Source: Cytophagaceae bacterium
Lineage (GTDB): Bacteria; Bacteroidota; Bacteroidia; Cytophagales; Cytophagaceae
Reading direction: 5' to 3'
NCBI GenBank assembly: GCA_021151805.1
Contig: JAGKWN010000013.1
Coordinates: forward strand, 1 to 61,252
Length of the DNA: 61,252 nt
In this document: one piece after another, positions 43,081-52,661 of the stretch
Position numbering within the stretch: the first letter of the stretch is position 1
Layout of the letters: the number at the start of each line of letters is the position of its first letter
Position numbers and translations under genes: made by a program
Notes under the pieces: generated by a model
What the model was told of the DNA's origin: nothing
The model's input: the letters and a program-made list of their open reading frames with translations, nothing else
The model's database searches: none

Positions 43081-44433
43081 ATGAGTCAGAAAGTTGTCAT
43101 ATTGGGTTCGGGAGAAAGTGGCGTAGGTGCTGCCTTGCTTGCAAAAGCGAAGGGGTATGATACGTTTGTCTCCGATTCAAGTGCTATTGCTGATAAATAT
43201 AAAACGGAATTAACTGAAGCGGGGATTTCTTTTGAGCAGGAAAAACATACTGAAGAACAAATTCTGTCTGCATCCATCATTGTTAAAAGCCCGGGTATTC
43301 CTGAGAAAGCGCCGATCATGAAACTGGTGCGTTCGAAAGAGATAGAAGTAGTTTCTGAAATTGAATTTGCATACCGTCACATGCATTCCGATGCAAAATT
43401 CATTGCCATTACCGGCAGCAACGGAAAGACAACGACTACACTGCTTACTTACCATATTCTAAAAACATTGGGGTATTCCGTAGGACTTGGGGGAAACATC
43501 GGTACCAGCCTGGCTCGGCAGATCATTCATGAAAAGAAGGATATATACGTACTTGAACTGAGTAGCTTCCAACTGGATGATATGTTTACATTCAAAGCAA
43601 ATGTAGCCGTGCTGTTGAATATTACCCCCGATCACCTGGATCGTTATGAGTATAAATTTGAAAACTACATAGCGTCCAAGTTCAGAATCTTCCAGAATCT
43701 GACTCCGGAAGATTTTTATATAACCTATGCGGAAGACCAGACAATAGAAACATATAAAAAGAACATCGATATCAATGCCCGTTACATGCCTGTTTCTTTA
43801 AAACAACTGCATGCATCAGGAGCTTATTCGGATGAGAAACAGATTCAGGTATATGCATTGAACGATGAACTACATACGTTTAAGACTGAAGGCTTGCCGT
43901 TAAAAGGAAAGCATAATTATATAAACATCATGGCTGCCTTGAATGCAACGATTGCAGTCGGAGCGAATGCTGATCAAGCTGCCGAGGCAATCAAAAGTTT
44001 CCGGAATGCACCACACCGCTTAGAGTTTGTTGGATCAATCTACGGAGTAAAATTTGTAAACGATTCAAAAGCTACCAATGTTGATTCTGTATGGTATGCA
44101 CTGGACAGCATGGAGACTCCGGTTGTATTGATCGCCGGCGGTGTAGATAAAGGCAACGATTATTCACAGATAGAAGCGCTGGTGCGCGAAAAAGTTCATA
44201 CGGTTGTAGCGCTGGGTAAAGATAATTCAAAAGTATTTGCCGGCTTTGCCAACATGGGGCCTGAGATCAAGGAAGCACATTCCATGGCTGAAGCCATTCG
44301 TATCGCGCACGATTCAGCAAATAAGGGAGATACGGTATTACTTTCTCCTGCATGCGCAAGCTTCGATTTGTTTAAGAACTACGAAGATCGTGGGGATCAA
44401 TTTAGGAATTTAGTTATTGAATTAGCAGGTTAA
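43081..44433 (+). CDS. murD: UDP-MurNAc-L-alanine:D-glutamate ligase
   Basis: MurD adds D-glutamate, the second amino acid of the stem peptide. The N-terminal KVVILGSGESGVGAALLA nucleotide-binding segment, the ATP loop ITGSNGKTTTTLLTYHIL, LNITPDHLDRY, and the C-terminal LLSPACASFDLFKNYEDRGDQF are typical. I use the ATG at 43081; an in-frame TTG is one codon upstream. Four bases separate it from mraY. Confidence 0.97.
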   Translation: MSQKVVILGSGESGVGAALLAKAKGYDTFVSDSSAIADKYKTELTEAGISFEQEKHTEEQILSASIIVKSPGIPEKAPIMKLVRSKEIEVVSEIEFAYRHMHSDAKFIAITGSNGKTTTTLLTYHILKTLGYSVGLGGNIGTSLARQIIHEKKDIYVLELSSFQLDDMFTFKANVAVLLNITPDHLDRYEYKFENYIASKFRIFQNLTPEDFYITYAEDQTIETYKKNIDINARYMPVSLKQLHASGAYSDEKQIQVYALNDELHTFKTEGLPLKGKHNYINIMAALNATIAVGANADQAAEAIKSFRNAPHRLEFVGSIYGVKFVNDSKATNVDSVWYALDSMETPVVLIAGGVDKGNDYSQIEALVREKVHTVVALGKDNSKVFAGFANMGPEIKEAHSMAEAIRIAHDSANKGDTVLLSPACASFDLFKNYEDRGDQFRNLVIELAG

Positions 44434-44437
44434 GGTT

Positions 44438-45601
44438 ATGCTGAATAAAGCAACATATTGGTTAAAAGATAATCTGAAAGGTGATCCGTTCATCTGGTCG
44501 ATTATTATGCTGCTTTCGTTAATCAGCGTTGCTGTTGTATACAGTGCTTCCAGTTCACTTGCTTTCCAGAAAAAAGATGGTGATACAGTTTACTATTTAA
44601 TCAAACACGGTTCATTAATTATCGGCAGTTTGGTGTTGGTATGGCTGGCGCATAAAATTGATTATAAATATTATTCGCGTTTAAGTCGTTTGGCATTAAT
44701 CATTTCGGCACCGTTATTATTATTTACGTTCTTTATGGGAACAGAAAGCGGTGGTGCCACACGTTGGTTAATGATTCCGATTATCAACCAATCTTTCCAG
44801 CCTTCGGATTTGGCGAAGCTTGCGCTTATAGCCAACCTGGCAAGTATGTTAGCGAAACGTCAGGGAAACATCGATGATTTCAAAGCTTCATTTATTCCGG
44901 TTGTTTTGTGGTGCGGATTGATTTGCGGATTGATCGCATTATCAAACTTGTCTACTGCGATGATTTTGTTCTCTACCTGTCTGTTGTTGATGTTCATTGG
45001 TCGTGTACCTATGAAATACCTGATGATGCTTGTGCTCGTTGGTTTAATATTTGGTACAATCGCTTTGGCAATAGGTCAACGTTTGGGAACGGCCATCAGC
45101 CGTGTGAAACAATTTGGCGCAACCCTTGTTGACGATAATGCTCCGATTCCTGATCAGGCAGAGCAAGCATTTATTGCTATATGGAACGGCGGATTAATTG
45201 GTAAAGGTCCCGGTAACAGTGACCTGAAATATTTCCTTCCGCAATCTTCTTCCGATTTTATTTTTGCGATTATCATCGAAGAATACGGATTTATCGGAGG
45301 CGTACTTGTTGTGTTCCTGTATCTGGCATTGTTGTATCGCGGCATGAAAACCGTTGTTAAGAGTGACCGGGCATTTGGCGGATTGCTGTCGGCCGGACTC
45401 GCATTCAGTTTAGTTGTACAGGCAATGATCAATATGGGTGTTGCCGTAGGACTTGGGCCGATTACCGGTCAGCCGTTACCTCTGTTAAGTATGGGAGGTA
45501 CATCCTTATTATTTACAGGTCTTTCCTTAGGAATTATCTTAAGTGTAAGTCGCGGAGATATTTCAGAATCAATCATTGAACCAATAGATGCAACAGCATA
45601 A
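44438..45601 (+). CDS. ftsW: Septal peptidoglycan polymerase FtsW (SEDS family)
   Basis: FtsW polymerises lipid II at the septum together with FtsI. The 387-residue polytopic protein has the SEDS features: a WLMIPIINQSFQPSDLAKLALI segment, the GPGNSDLKYFLPQSSSDFIFA loop, IIIEEYGFIGG, and the C-terminal GLGPITGQPLPLLSMGGTS. Its 3' end overlaps murG by 14 bases. Confidence 0.97.
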   Translation: MLNKATYWLKDNLKGDPFIWSIIMLLSLISVAVVYSASSSLAFQKKDGDTVYYLIKHGSLIIGSLVLVWLAHKIDYKYYSRLSRLALIISAPLLLFTFFMGTESGGATRWLMIPIINQSFQPSDLAKLALIANLASMLAKRQGNIDDFKASFIPVVLWCGLICGLIALSNLSTAMILFSTCLLLMFIGRVPMKYLMMLVLVGLIFGTIALAIGQRLGTAISRVKQFGATLVDDNAPIPDQAEQAFIAIWNGGLIGKGPGNSDLKYFLPQSSSDFIFAIIIEEYGFIGGVLVVFLYLALLYRGMKTVVKSDRAFGGLLSAGLAFSLVVQAMINMGVAVGLGPITGQPLPLLSMGGTSLLFTGLSLGIILSVSRGDISESIIEPIDATA

Positions 45602-46697
45602 AACATATCGTGTAATCATTAGCGGCGGCGGTACAGGCGGACATATTTATCCGGCTGTTGCAATCGCTAATGCCATCAAGCAACGTTTTCCGGATTCGGA
45701 AATATTATTTGTTGGTGCACAAGGACGTATGGAAATGCAAAAGGTACCTGCTGCTGGTTATAAGATCGAAGGCTTATGGATCAGCGGTATTCAACGGAAA
45801 CTTTCGTTGAGTAACCTGGCTTTCCCGTTGAAAGTTGTTTCAAGTTATTTGAAAGCAAAAAAGATTGTCCGGGAATTTAAACCGGATATTGCAATAGGTG
45901 TAGGTGGGTATGCAAGCTGGCCGCTGTTACAGGCTGCCAATGCTGCAGACGTTCCGACCTTGATTCAGGAACAGAATTCATATGCAGGAATTGCCAATAA
46001 AGCACTTTCAAAAAAGGTGCAGGCAATCTGCGTAGCCTATGATCGAATGGAAAGATTCTTTCCGGCAGAGAAGGTTGTGTATACAGGTAATCCGGTACGA
46101 AAAGATATTGTTGATTATAAAAATTTCTCAAACGGAGCCTTTGAGTTCTTTGGTTTGAAGCCAGGTATACCAACACTGTTTGTAATGGGCGGAAGTTTAG
46201 GCGCACGTACCATTAACCTTTCCATCGAACGCAATCTTCAGCTGATTCAGGATGCCGGCATTCAGGTGCTGTGGCAGACCGGAAAATTTTATTATGAAGA
46301 TTTGAAAAAATATAATTCCGATACTATTAAGGTAACGGATTTTATAGCCGATATGAACAGAGCCTATGCAATGGCAGATGTGATTGTGTCAAGGGCGGGA
46401 GCCTTGTCAATTTCTGAGCTGTCTATAGTAGGAAAGCCATGTATTCTGGTACCTTCTCCAAATGTGGCAGAAGATCACCAGACCAAAAATGCACTTGCAC
46501 TTTCAAGCAAGGATGCCGCATGGATGGTAAGAGATATGGATGCGCCGCTGGAGCTTGTACAAAAAGCCCTTGCCCTGCTAAAGGATGAAAGTGCTAAAAA
46601 TGTATTGGGCAAAAACATTTTGACTTTTGCGAAACCGAACGCAACGGAACGCATCACAGATAAAGTGTTTGAAATTATTAATTCAACAAAGAAGTGA
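45588..46697 (+). CDS. murG: Undecaprenyl-PP-MurNAc-pentapeptide:UDP-GlcNAc transferase
   Basis: MurG makes lipid II by adding GlcNAc to lipid I on the cytosolic face of the membrane. Full-length at 369 residues, with the N-terminal glycine-rich loop ISGGGTGGHIYPAVAIANAI, VGGYASWPLLQAA, FVMGGSLGARTINLS and the donor-site SRAGALSISELSIVGKPCILVPSP. The start overlaps ftsW and the end overlaps murC, so the three are coupled. Confidence 0.98.
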   Translation: MQQHKTYRVIISGGGTGGHIYPAVAIANAIKQRFPDSEILFVGAQGRMEMQKVPAAGYKIEGLWISGIQRKLSLSNLAFPLKVVSSYLKAKKIVREFKPDIAIGVGGYASWPLLQAANAADVPTLIQEQNSYAGIANKALSKKVQAICVAYDRMERFFPAEKVVYTGNPVRKDIVDYKNFSNGAFEFFGLKPGIPTLFVMGGSLGARTINLSIERNLQLIQDAGIQVLWQTGKFYYEDLKKYNSDTIKVTDFIADMNRAYAMADVIVSRAGALSISELSIVGKPCILVPSPNVAEDHQTKNALALSSKDAAWMVRDMDAPLELVQKALALLKDESAKNVLGKNILTFAKPNATERITDKVFEIINSTKK

Positions 46698-48091
46698 ATT
46701 TAAAAAATGTACATAGCATCTATTTGATTGGTATCGGTGGTATCGGTATGAGTGCTTTGGCTCGTTGGTTTAAGCAGAATAACTATACCGTGGGTGGCTA
46801 TGACAAAACTTCTTCGGATCTTACCAAAGCACTGGAGTCTGAAGGCATGTGGATCCATTATGAAGATAATGTGAATCAGATTCCTGAAACTTTTAAGGCA
46901 AAAGATTCAGTACTGGTGATCTATACACCGGCGATTCCGGCAGATCAGGGAGAATTAAATTTCTTTAAAGATAATGGCTATCAATTGTTCAAACGTTCTC
47001 AGGTGTTGGGATTCCTGACCAGAGAATTAAAAACAATCGGTATTGCCGGCACACATGGCAAGACAACAACCTCTTCTATGGCTGCTCATATCATGCACGA
47101 GTCGGGTATGCCGTGCAGTGCGTTTCTTGGCGGAATCACTCAGAATTATAATACCAATATTCTGATCGGTAACCATGAAGGCGGCAACGGATGGGTAGTT
47201 GCTGAAGCTGATGAATATGATCGTTCGTTTTTACAATTGAGTCCGGATATCGCTGTGATCAATAACATGGATCCGGATCACCTGGATATATATTCAGATG
47301 TACAATCCTTCTATGATTCGTTTAACGAATATCTGAAAAAGTTAAAGCCAGGCGGCGTTGTGATCCGGAGAGTAGATGTTGATGTACAGATTCCTCCTCA
47401 GGCATCCAAGGCTGTTACCTTCGGTGATTCTATTGAAGCTGATTACCGCATTCATAATGTAATCACGAAGGATGGAGGAGTAACATTCAGCATTGATAAT
47501 GATTTTGTACGCTGGAACAATATCCGTATAGAAATGCCGGGCATGCACAATGTGTTGAATGCCACTGCAGCTTTTCTTGCAGCATACCACGCCGGTGTAA
47601 ATATAGATTCGATTAAGGCGAGCTTACGCAGCTTTGGCGGAGTTAAGAGAAGATTTGAATATATCTATAAAACACCTCAGCTTGTTTATGTGGATGACTA
47701 TGCGCACCACCCAACCGAGTTGGAAGCATTGTTGAAAGCAGTCCGTACTGTTTTCCCAGGGAAAAAAGTTGCTACAGTTTTCCAGCCGCATTTGTTCACC
47801 CGTACAAGAGACTTTATGCAGGAATTTGCACAAAGCCTTGCCTTGACCGATGAATTATTGCTGATGGAGATTTATCCGGCAAGAGAACTGCCGATCGAAG
47901 GCATCTCATCGAGTGTATTGTTAGAGTTAATTCCGACAACAAACAAAAAGGTAGTTGGTAAAGATGCGTTGTTAAAAGAATTGTCAAAATTGGATTTTGA
48001 CGTTGTTGTTACTGCCGGTGCAGGAGATATAGATAGATTTATTCAACCCATAAAATTGCTTTGCGAAGAACGATATGGCAAAGGGAACTGA
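46694..48091 (+). CDS. murC: UDP-N-acetylmuramate:L-alanine ligase
   Basis: MurC adds L-alanine, the first amino acid of the stem peptide. The GTG start overlaps the murG stop (GTGA) and gives the normal N-terminus MNLKNVHSIYLIGIGGIGMS. Other motifs are GIAGTHGKTTTSSMAAH, AEADEYDRSF, NMDPDHLDIY and DYAHHPTELEALLKA. The 465-residue length is standard. It overlaps ftsQ by 17 bases. Confidence 0.98.
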   Translation: MNLKNVHSIYLIGIGGIGMSALARWFKQNNYTVGGYDKTSSDLTKALESEGMWIHYEDNVNQIPETFKAKDSVLVIYTPAIPADQGELNFFKDNGYQLFKRSQVLGFLTRELKTIGIAGTHGKTTTSSMAAHIMHESGMPCSAFLGGITQNYNTNILIGNHEGGNGWVVAEADEYDRSFLQLSPDIAVINNMDPDHLDIYSDVQSFYDSFNEYLKKLKPGGVVIRRVDVDVQIPPQASKAVTFGDSIEADYRIHNVITKDGGVTFSIDNDFVRWNNIRIEMPGMHNVLNATAAFLAAYHAGVNIDSIKASLRSFGGVKRRFEYIYKTPQLVYVDDYAHHPTELEALLKAVRTVFPGKKVATVFQPHLFTRTRDFMQEFAQSLALTDELLLMEIYPARELPIEGISSSVLLELIPTTNKKVVGKDALLKELSKLDFDVVVTAGAGDIDRFIQPIKLLCEERYGKGN

Positions 48092-48878
48092 AACAGAAAA
48101 GAAATTTAAATGGAAGCTGAAGCCTTCATTGTGGAACAAACTAGGGTTTGGTTTCATTGGCGTAAGCATGTTCTTTCTGATCGGTTTTGTTGAGAATAAG
48201 CATGCCAACAGAACGGTTTTGAAAACGGCAGTGAAAATTGACTTTGAAGATGATAACTACTTCGTCGATGAAACGGATGTACTGCGCACACTGACGATGA
48301 ATAGCGCTGATCAGATTGTGGGTAAAAAATATCGTGATATTGATTTGAAAAGTCTGGAGTTACGCCTTGAAAGCATTAAATTTGTGGAAGATGCACAAAT
48401 AAGTGCCGATCACAAAGGAACCTTAATGGTTGAAATCAGACAAAGCAAACCAATCGCCCGGATTGTAACTCAAAATTCTCCTCATGCTTACATAGGAAGT
48501 AATGCGACGGCTCTGGCTACTTCTGACAAATTCACTTCACGCGTATTGATTATTGACGGTCCCTTTACATCAAGATTGATGAAAGAAAATTATTTGCTTA
48601 CGGATTCTGTTGGAAGTAAATATTTTGAACTGATTCAATTTATTGATCAGAATGCGTACTGGAAAAAGATGATTGCTCAAATGACGCTTTTATCAAATGG
48701 AGATATTGTACTGTTGCCACAGATTGGTGACTATGAAATCAAGTTTGGAAAGCCTGAAGATATTGAATTGAAATTTAAAAAGATTGATATGTTCTACCAT
48801 GAAATCCTTCCAACAAAAGGATGGGATGCATACCAATCCGTGAATGTTGCGTTTAAGAATCAAATTGTCTGTGAATAA
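48075..48878 (+). CDS. ftsQ: Cell division protein FtsQ
   Basis: FtsQ is a bitopic division protein that joins FtsL/FtsB to the divisome. The 267-residue protein has a basic cytosolic N-terminus, one transmembrane helix (LGFGFIGVSMFFLIGFVE, about residues 23-40), and a POTRA-like region (about 55-125; DEDNYFVDETDVLRTL is slightly degenerate) followed by a beta domain. Sequence identity is weak across phyla, but synteny between murC and ftsA is decisive. Confidence 0.93.
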   Translation: MAKGTETEKKFKWKLKPSLWNKLGFGFIGVSMFFLIGFVENKHANRTVLKTAVKIDFEDDNYFVDETDVLRTLTMNSADQIVGKKYRDIDLKSLELRLESIKFVEDAQISADHKGTLMVEIRQSKPIARIVTQNSPHAYIGSNATALATSDKFTSRVLIIDGPFTSRLMKENYLLTDSVGSKYFELIQFIDQNAYWKKMIAQMTLLSNGDIVLLPQIGDYEIKFGKPEDIELKFKKIDMFYHEILPTKGWDAYQSVNVAFKNQIVCE

Positions 48879-48889
48879 TTTTTACGACC

Positions 48890-50272
48890 ATGTATAAAGA
48901 AAACAATCCATCTCAATCAAACCAGAACGACAAAATTGTTGTTGGTTTAGATATTGGTACTACCAAGATTTGTGCAATTGTTGGTAGAAAAAATGAATAT
49001 GGCAAGCTTGAGATTCTCGGCATAGGCAAAGCCGTGTCTGAAGGGGTGATCCGAGGCATGGTTACTAATATCAATCTTACGGTAACGGCGATTGAAAAAG
49101 CAATCAAAGAAGCTTCTGATCAATCCGGTATTGATATCGGGATCGTAAATGTTGGTATTGCTGGACAGCACATTAAAAGTTCTGTACACCACCATGGAAT
49201 AAACAGGCCCAATGGCGACGAAGAAATTTCCGTTGATGATATCAACCGTTTAACGGCTGATATGTACAGAACGGTCATGCCTTTTGGAAATGAAATCATT
49301 CACGTAATGCCTCAGGTATATACGGTTGATTACGAAGAAAACATTAAAGATCCTGTAGGTATGACAGGTGTTCGTCTGGAAGCAGACTTTCACGTGATCA
49401 CAGCAAATACAAATGCAATAAAAAATATTAACCGTTGCGTGCAAAAAGGAGAGTTGTCAATCGACAACCTGATCCTTGAACCAATTGCATCCAGCATGTC
49501 TGTATTGAGTGAAGAAGAAAAAGAAGCCGGCGTATGTTTGGTTGATATTGGTGGTGGTACTACTGATATCGCAATCTTCTACGATAATATCATTCGTCAT
49601 ACAGCGGTTATTCCATTTGGTGGTGATATAATCACATCTGATATTAAAACAGGTTGCAACATTATGCATAAGCAGGCAGATGAATTGAAAATTAAATTCG
49701 GTTCTGCATTGGCAAGTGAAGCACGCGCAAACGATATCATAACAGTAAAAGGTTTACGTGACCGTCCTGCAAAAGAGATCTCTGCTAAAAATTTAGCAAG
49801 CATTATCCAGTGTCGAATGGAAGAGATTCTTGAGCTTGTACATACAGAAATTATCTGTTCAGGTTATGAAGATCGTCTGGCTGGCGGTATTGTTATTACC
49901 GGCGGTGGTTCTCAATTACAAAACCTGAAGCAGTTATTTGAATTGATGACAGGCCAGCATACACGTATCGGTTATCCGAACGAACACCTTGGCAAGAGCA
50001 AGACGGAGCTGGTGAAAAGCCCGATGTATGCAACGGCTGTAGGTTTGGTACTTGCCGGGTTCTGGTCGATTGATGAACGTGCGAATAAATATTCTGAAGC
50101 TCCTGAAAAATCCATGACGGGCATGCCAAATGAAGGTAAGCCTAAACAGGTTCAGGAAAAACAATATACTAAAGATGAAAACAAATCATTATTTGGGTTC
50201 AATCTTAAAAAAGCCAGCGATAGATTGAAAGGTCTGCTACTGGATGATATAGACGATAAACAAGATTATTAA
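48890..50272 (+). CDS. ftsA: Cell division protein FtsA
   Basis: FtsA is an actin-like ATPase that tethers FtsZ to the membrane. The phosphate-1 motif VVGLDIGTTKICAIVG, phosphate-2 VCLVDIGGGTTDIAIF and adenosine-site GGIVITGGGSQLQNL are intact. At 460 residues it is slightly longer than the E. coli form, with a linker after residue 405. The C-terminal segment SLFGFNLKKASDRLKGLLLD looks like the amphipathic membrane-targeting helix. Confidence 0.97.
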   Translation: MYKENNPSQSNQNDKIVVGLDIGTTKICAIVGRKNEYGKLEILGIGKAVSEGVIRGMVTNINLTVTAIEKAIKEASDQSGIDIGIVNVGIAGQHIKSSVHHHGINRPNGDEEISVDDINRLTADMYRTVMPFGNEIIHVMPQVYTVDYEENIKDPVGMTGVRLEADFHVITANTNAIKNINRCVQKGELSIDNLILEPIASSMSVLSEEEKEAGVCLVDIGGGTTDIAIFYDNIIRHTAVIPFGGDIITSDIKTGCNIMHKQADELKIKFGSALASEARANDIITVKGLRDRPAKEISAKNLASIIQCRMEEILELVHTEIICSGYEDRLAGGIVITGGGSQLQNLKQLFELMTGQHTRIGYPNEHLGKSKTELVKSPMYATAVGLVLAGFWSIDERANKYSEAPEKSMTGMPNEGKPKQVQEKQYTKDENKSLFGFNLKKASDRLKGLLLDDIDDKQDY

Positions 50273-50296
50273 TAACATTCATTTTTACTAAACTTC

Positions 50297-51889
50297 GTGT
50301 CAACTATGTATAAGTTTGATTTACCAAGTCATCACAAATCCATCATCAAGGTTATTGGTGTTGGAGGCGGCGGCAGCAATGCTGTAAACCACATGTACAG
50401 CCAAGGCATCAAAGATGTTGAGTTTATTGTGTGTAACACGGATGTTCAAGCATTGAACGGAAGTCCGATCCCTAATAAATTACAGATAGGTATTGGCTTG
50501 ACCGACGGTTTGGGTGCTGGTGCAAATCCCGAAAGAGGTAAAAATGCTGCCCTGGAAAGTAAGGAAGATATCCGGGAGCTATTGAATAATAATACCAAAA
50601 TGGTATTCATCACTGCCGGTATGGGTGGTGGTACCGGTACTGGCGCAGCTCCGATCATTGCGAAGCTTGCGAAGGAACTGGATATCGTTACTGTCGGTAT
50701 TGTAACTGCTCCTTTCGGTTTTGAAGGTAAAAAGAAAATCATGCAGGCAGAGCAGGGGATCGAAGAACTAAGAGCATATTGCGATACAGTTCTTGTGATC
50801 CTGAATGACCGTTTGCGTGATATCTACGGAAACCTTTCTATTCGTGAAGCTTTTGCAAAAGCAGATAATATTTTAACTACGGCTGCAAAAAGTATTGCAG
50901 AGATCATCACGGTTACAAGTGATGTGAACGTGGATTTTGAAGATGTTAAGACCGTAATGAAAGACTCAGGAGCTGCTGTTATGGGCTCTGGTATTGCAAG
51001 CGGTGAGGGTCGAGGAACACGTGCAGTTGAAGAAGCATTGTCTTCTCCATTGCTTAACAACACAGACATTACAGGCGCTAAAAAGATCTTGCTTTCGATC
51101 ATGTATGGTCCGGATGCAGAATTGCGTATGGATGAATTATCTGAAATTGCAGATTACATTGAAGCACGTGCCGGTCTTGATCAGGATACAATCTGGGGAC
51201 AAGGTGTTGATCCGGAATTGGGAGATAGCATCCGTGTAACTGTGATTGCTACAGGGTTCGAACCAAATAAAATGACATCCAAAGCTCCGGTTGAAAAAGA
51301 TGTAAAAAAGTTTTATGATCTGGAGTCTTCTAAGCAGATCACTATTTTTGATGCGATTGACGATCAAAAGAAGGTGGTGTCAAAGATGGAAGATGAAACT
51401 CCGAAAGGAAACTTATTCGATACGCCTCAGAGAGATACTACTGTTTCGCATACCCATTCTGTTGAATCGGTTGAGCCTACAGAAACATTCTCTTATGAGT
51501 TTACTTCTGTGAGCAAAAGTACCAATGATGAATTACCGGAAAATAATTCTGGTTCAGTAGATGAAACAGAATTTGTTTTTGAAATAAAAGAATCAAAATC
51601 AAATAGCGTTGCACCGCAAACACCTGAAAGTTTGCTGGCTGAAGAGCAACGTAAAAAATTGATTCTGCAATCTCAGGAAAGAATTAAACGCCTGAAAAGC
51701 TTAAATAGCAATCCGAATATTCCGCATGAGCAGTTTAAGGATATGCTCGACAGACCTGCATTTGAACGTAAAAATGTAAGCCTGAAAGATCAGCCGCATT
51801 CTTCCGACAGAAACATTTCAAGGTTCAACCTGAATGATGATAATGAGATCCTGGGGAACAATAAGTTCCTGCACGATAACGTAGATTAA
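50297..51889 (+). CDS. ftsZ: Cell division protein FtsZ
   Basis: FtsZ is the tubulin-like GTPase forming the division ring. The N-terminal VIGVGGGGSNAVNHM, the tubulin signature MGGGTGTGAAPIIAKLA, and the T7 loop NVDFEDVKTVM are intact. After the globular core (to about residue 325) comes a long acidic, variable linker of about 190 residues, then a tail NNKFLHDNVD typical of Bacteroidota in place of the E. coli FtsA/ZipA-binding end. The GTG at 50297 gives MSTMYKFD; the ATG at 50306 is an alternative start. It is the last gene of the dcw operon. Confidence 0.98.
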   Translation: MSTMYKFDLPSHHKSIIKVIGVGGGGSNAVNHMYSQGIKDVEFIVCNTDVQALNGSPIPNKLQIGIGLTDGLGAGANPERGKNAALESKEDIRELLNNNTKMVFITAGMGGGTGTGAAPIIAKLAKELDIVTVGIVTAPFGFEGKKKIMQAEQGIEELRAYCDTVLVILNDRLRDIYGNLSIREAFAKADNILTTAAKSIAEIITVTSDVNVDFEDVKTVMKDSGAAVMGSGIASGEGRGTRAVEEALSSPLLNNTDITGAKKILLSIMYGPDAELRMDELSEIADYIEARAGLDQDTIWGQGVDPELGDSIRVTVIATGFEPNKMTSKAPVEKDVKKFYDLESSKQITIFDAIDDQKKVVSKMEDETPKGNLFDTPQRDTTVSHTHSVESVEPTETFSYEFTSVSKSTNDELPENNSGSVDETEFVFEIKESKSNSVAPQTPESLLAEEQRKKLILQSQERIKRLKSLNSNPNIPHEQFKDMLDRPAFERKNVSLKDQPHSSDRNISRFNLNDDNEILGNNKFLHDNVD

Positions 51890-51913
51890 TAAAAGTTTTG
51901 TCCTGAAGTATAT

Positions 51914-51947
51914 ATAAGTCCTGGTTCGATTTTTAGCCAGGACTTAT
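51914..51947 (+). terminator. Terminator of the dcw operon
   Basis: An 11-bp perfect stem (51914-51924 with 51937-51947) with a 12-base loop is followed by TTTTTTAT within 25 bases of the ftsZ stop codon. Confidence 0.92.
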
Positions 51948-52040
51948 TTTTTATGTGGCTTTACAATTTCTTGATGTAAAGATAATGGCAGCAGTTGGTA
52001 AAGTGAAGCCTGAAAAAAAAGGCTAGAAGATTTTATTGAA

Positions 52041-52565
52041 TCAGAATGCAAGCAGATCTTTCACTTGTATTTCAATCAGATCTTTTACTACGGTATCTGT
52101 AATTTCCCCATTGATAAATGTTTTTTCAATACGGGTGATTCTTGGCTTTAAGGCCAGTACGTGCATGCCCAGGTAGTTTAAAATATCTGTTAAATGGCTT
52201 AATGCCAAACTGCCTCCCATAACACCGGAAGAGATGCCAAGCAGCGCGCATTTTTTATTTTTGAAACTAATCGGATAATCCAGACCATCGATAAAAGCTT
52301 TTAATACGCCCGGGAAAGAACCGTTGTATTCAGGTACTACAAAAACAAATTTCTCTGATTGTGCAATCTTTTCTTTAATAGAATTAAACACTAGATCCTT
52401 ACCTTGGTTGTGGTATAATGCACTGAACAGATAAGCCTCAGGTAAGGCATTTAAATCAATCAATGTACAGGCTATACCTTTTTCCTGTAGTAGATTGATA
52501 TAATATTGAGCAACCTTTAATGAGTTTGAATTGGGTCTGTTTGTACAGGCAATAACGCTAATCAT
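52041..52565 (-). CDS. NAD(P)H-dependent FMN reductase-like flavoprotein
   Basis: A 174-residue flavodoxin-like protein of the NADPH-dependent FMN reductase family (SsuE/ArsH/azoreductase-like). The FMN-phosphate loop is SVIACTNRPNSNSLKVA, and the second flavin contact is VPEYNGSFPGVLKAFIDGL, which is highly conserved. These enzymes reduce FMN, quinones or azo compounds; the substrate here is not determined. It is monocistronic and divergent from the two-component system. Confidence 0.9.
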   Translation of the reverse strand: MISVIACTNRPNSNSLKVAQYYINLLQEKGIACTLIDLNALPEAYLFSALYHNQGKDLVFNSIKEKIAQSEKFVFVVPEYNGSFPGVLKAFIDGLDYPISFKNKKCALLGISSGVMGGSLALSHLTDILNYLGMHVLALKPRITRIEKTFINGEITDTVVKDLIEIQVKDLLAF

Positions 52566-52599
52566 TGTTCTTCAGCTTTTCTATAGAATTTCCGTATAA

Positions 52600-52631
52600 T
52601 TTGTTCAAGTTAATTAAAAAAAGTAAATTTA
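52600..52631 (+). promoter_or_regulatory. Candidate promoter of the two-component system
   Basis: TTTG (52600-52603), a 20-base spacer and TAAATTTA (52624-52631) match the Bacteroidota promoter with one mismatch in the last base of the -7 element. It is 30 bases before the response-regulator start codon. Confidence 0.5.
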
Positions 52632-52661
52632 GTGAACATCAACTTTTGAATTTTCATAATT

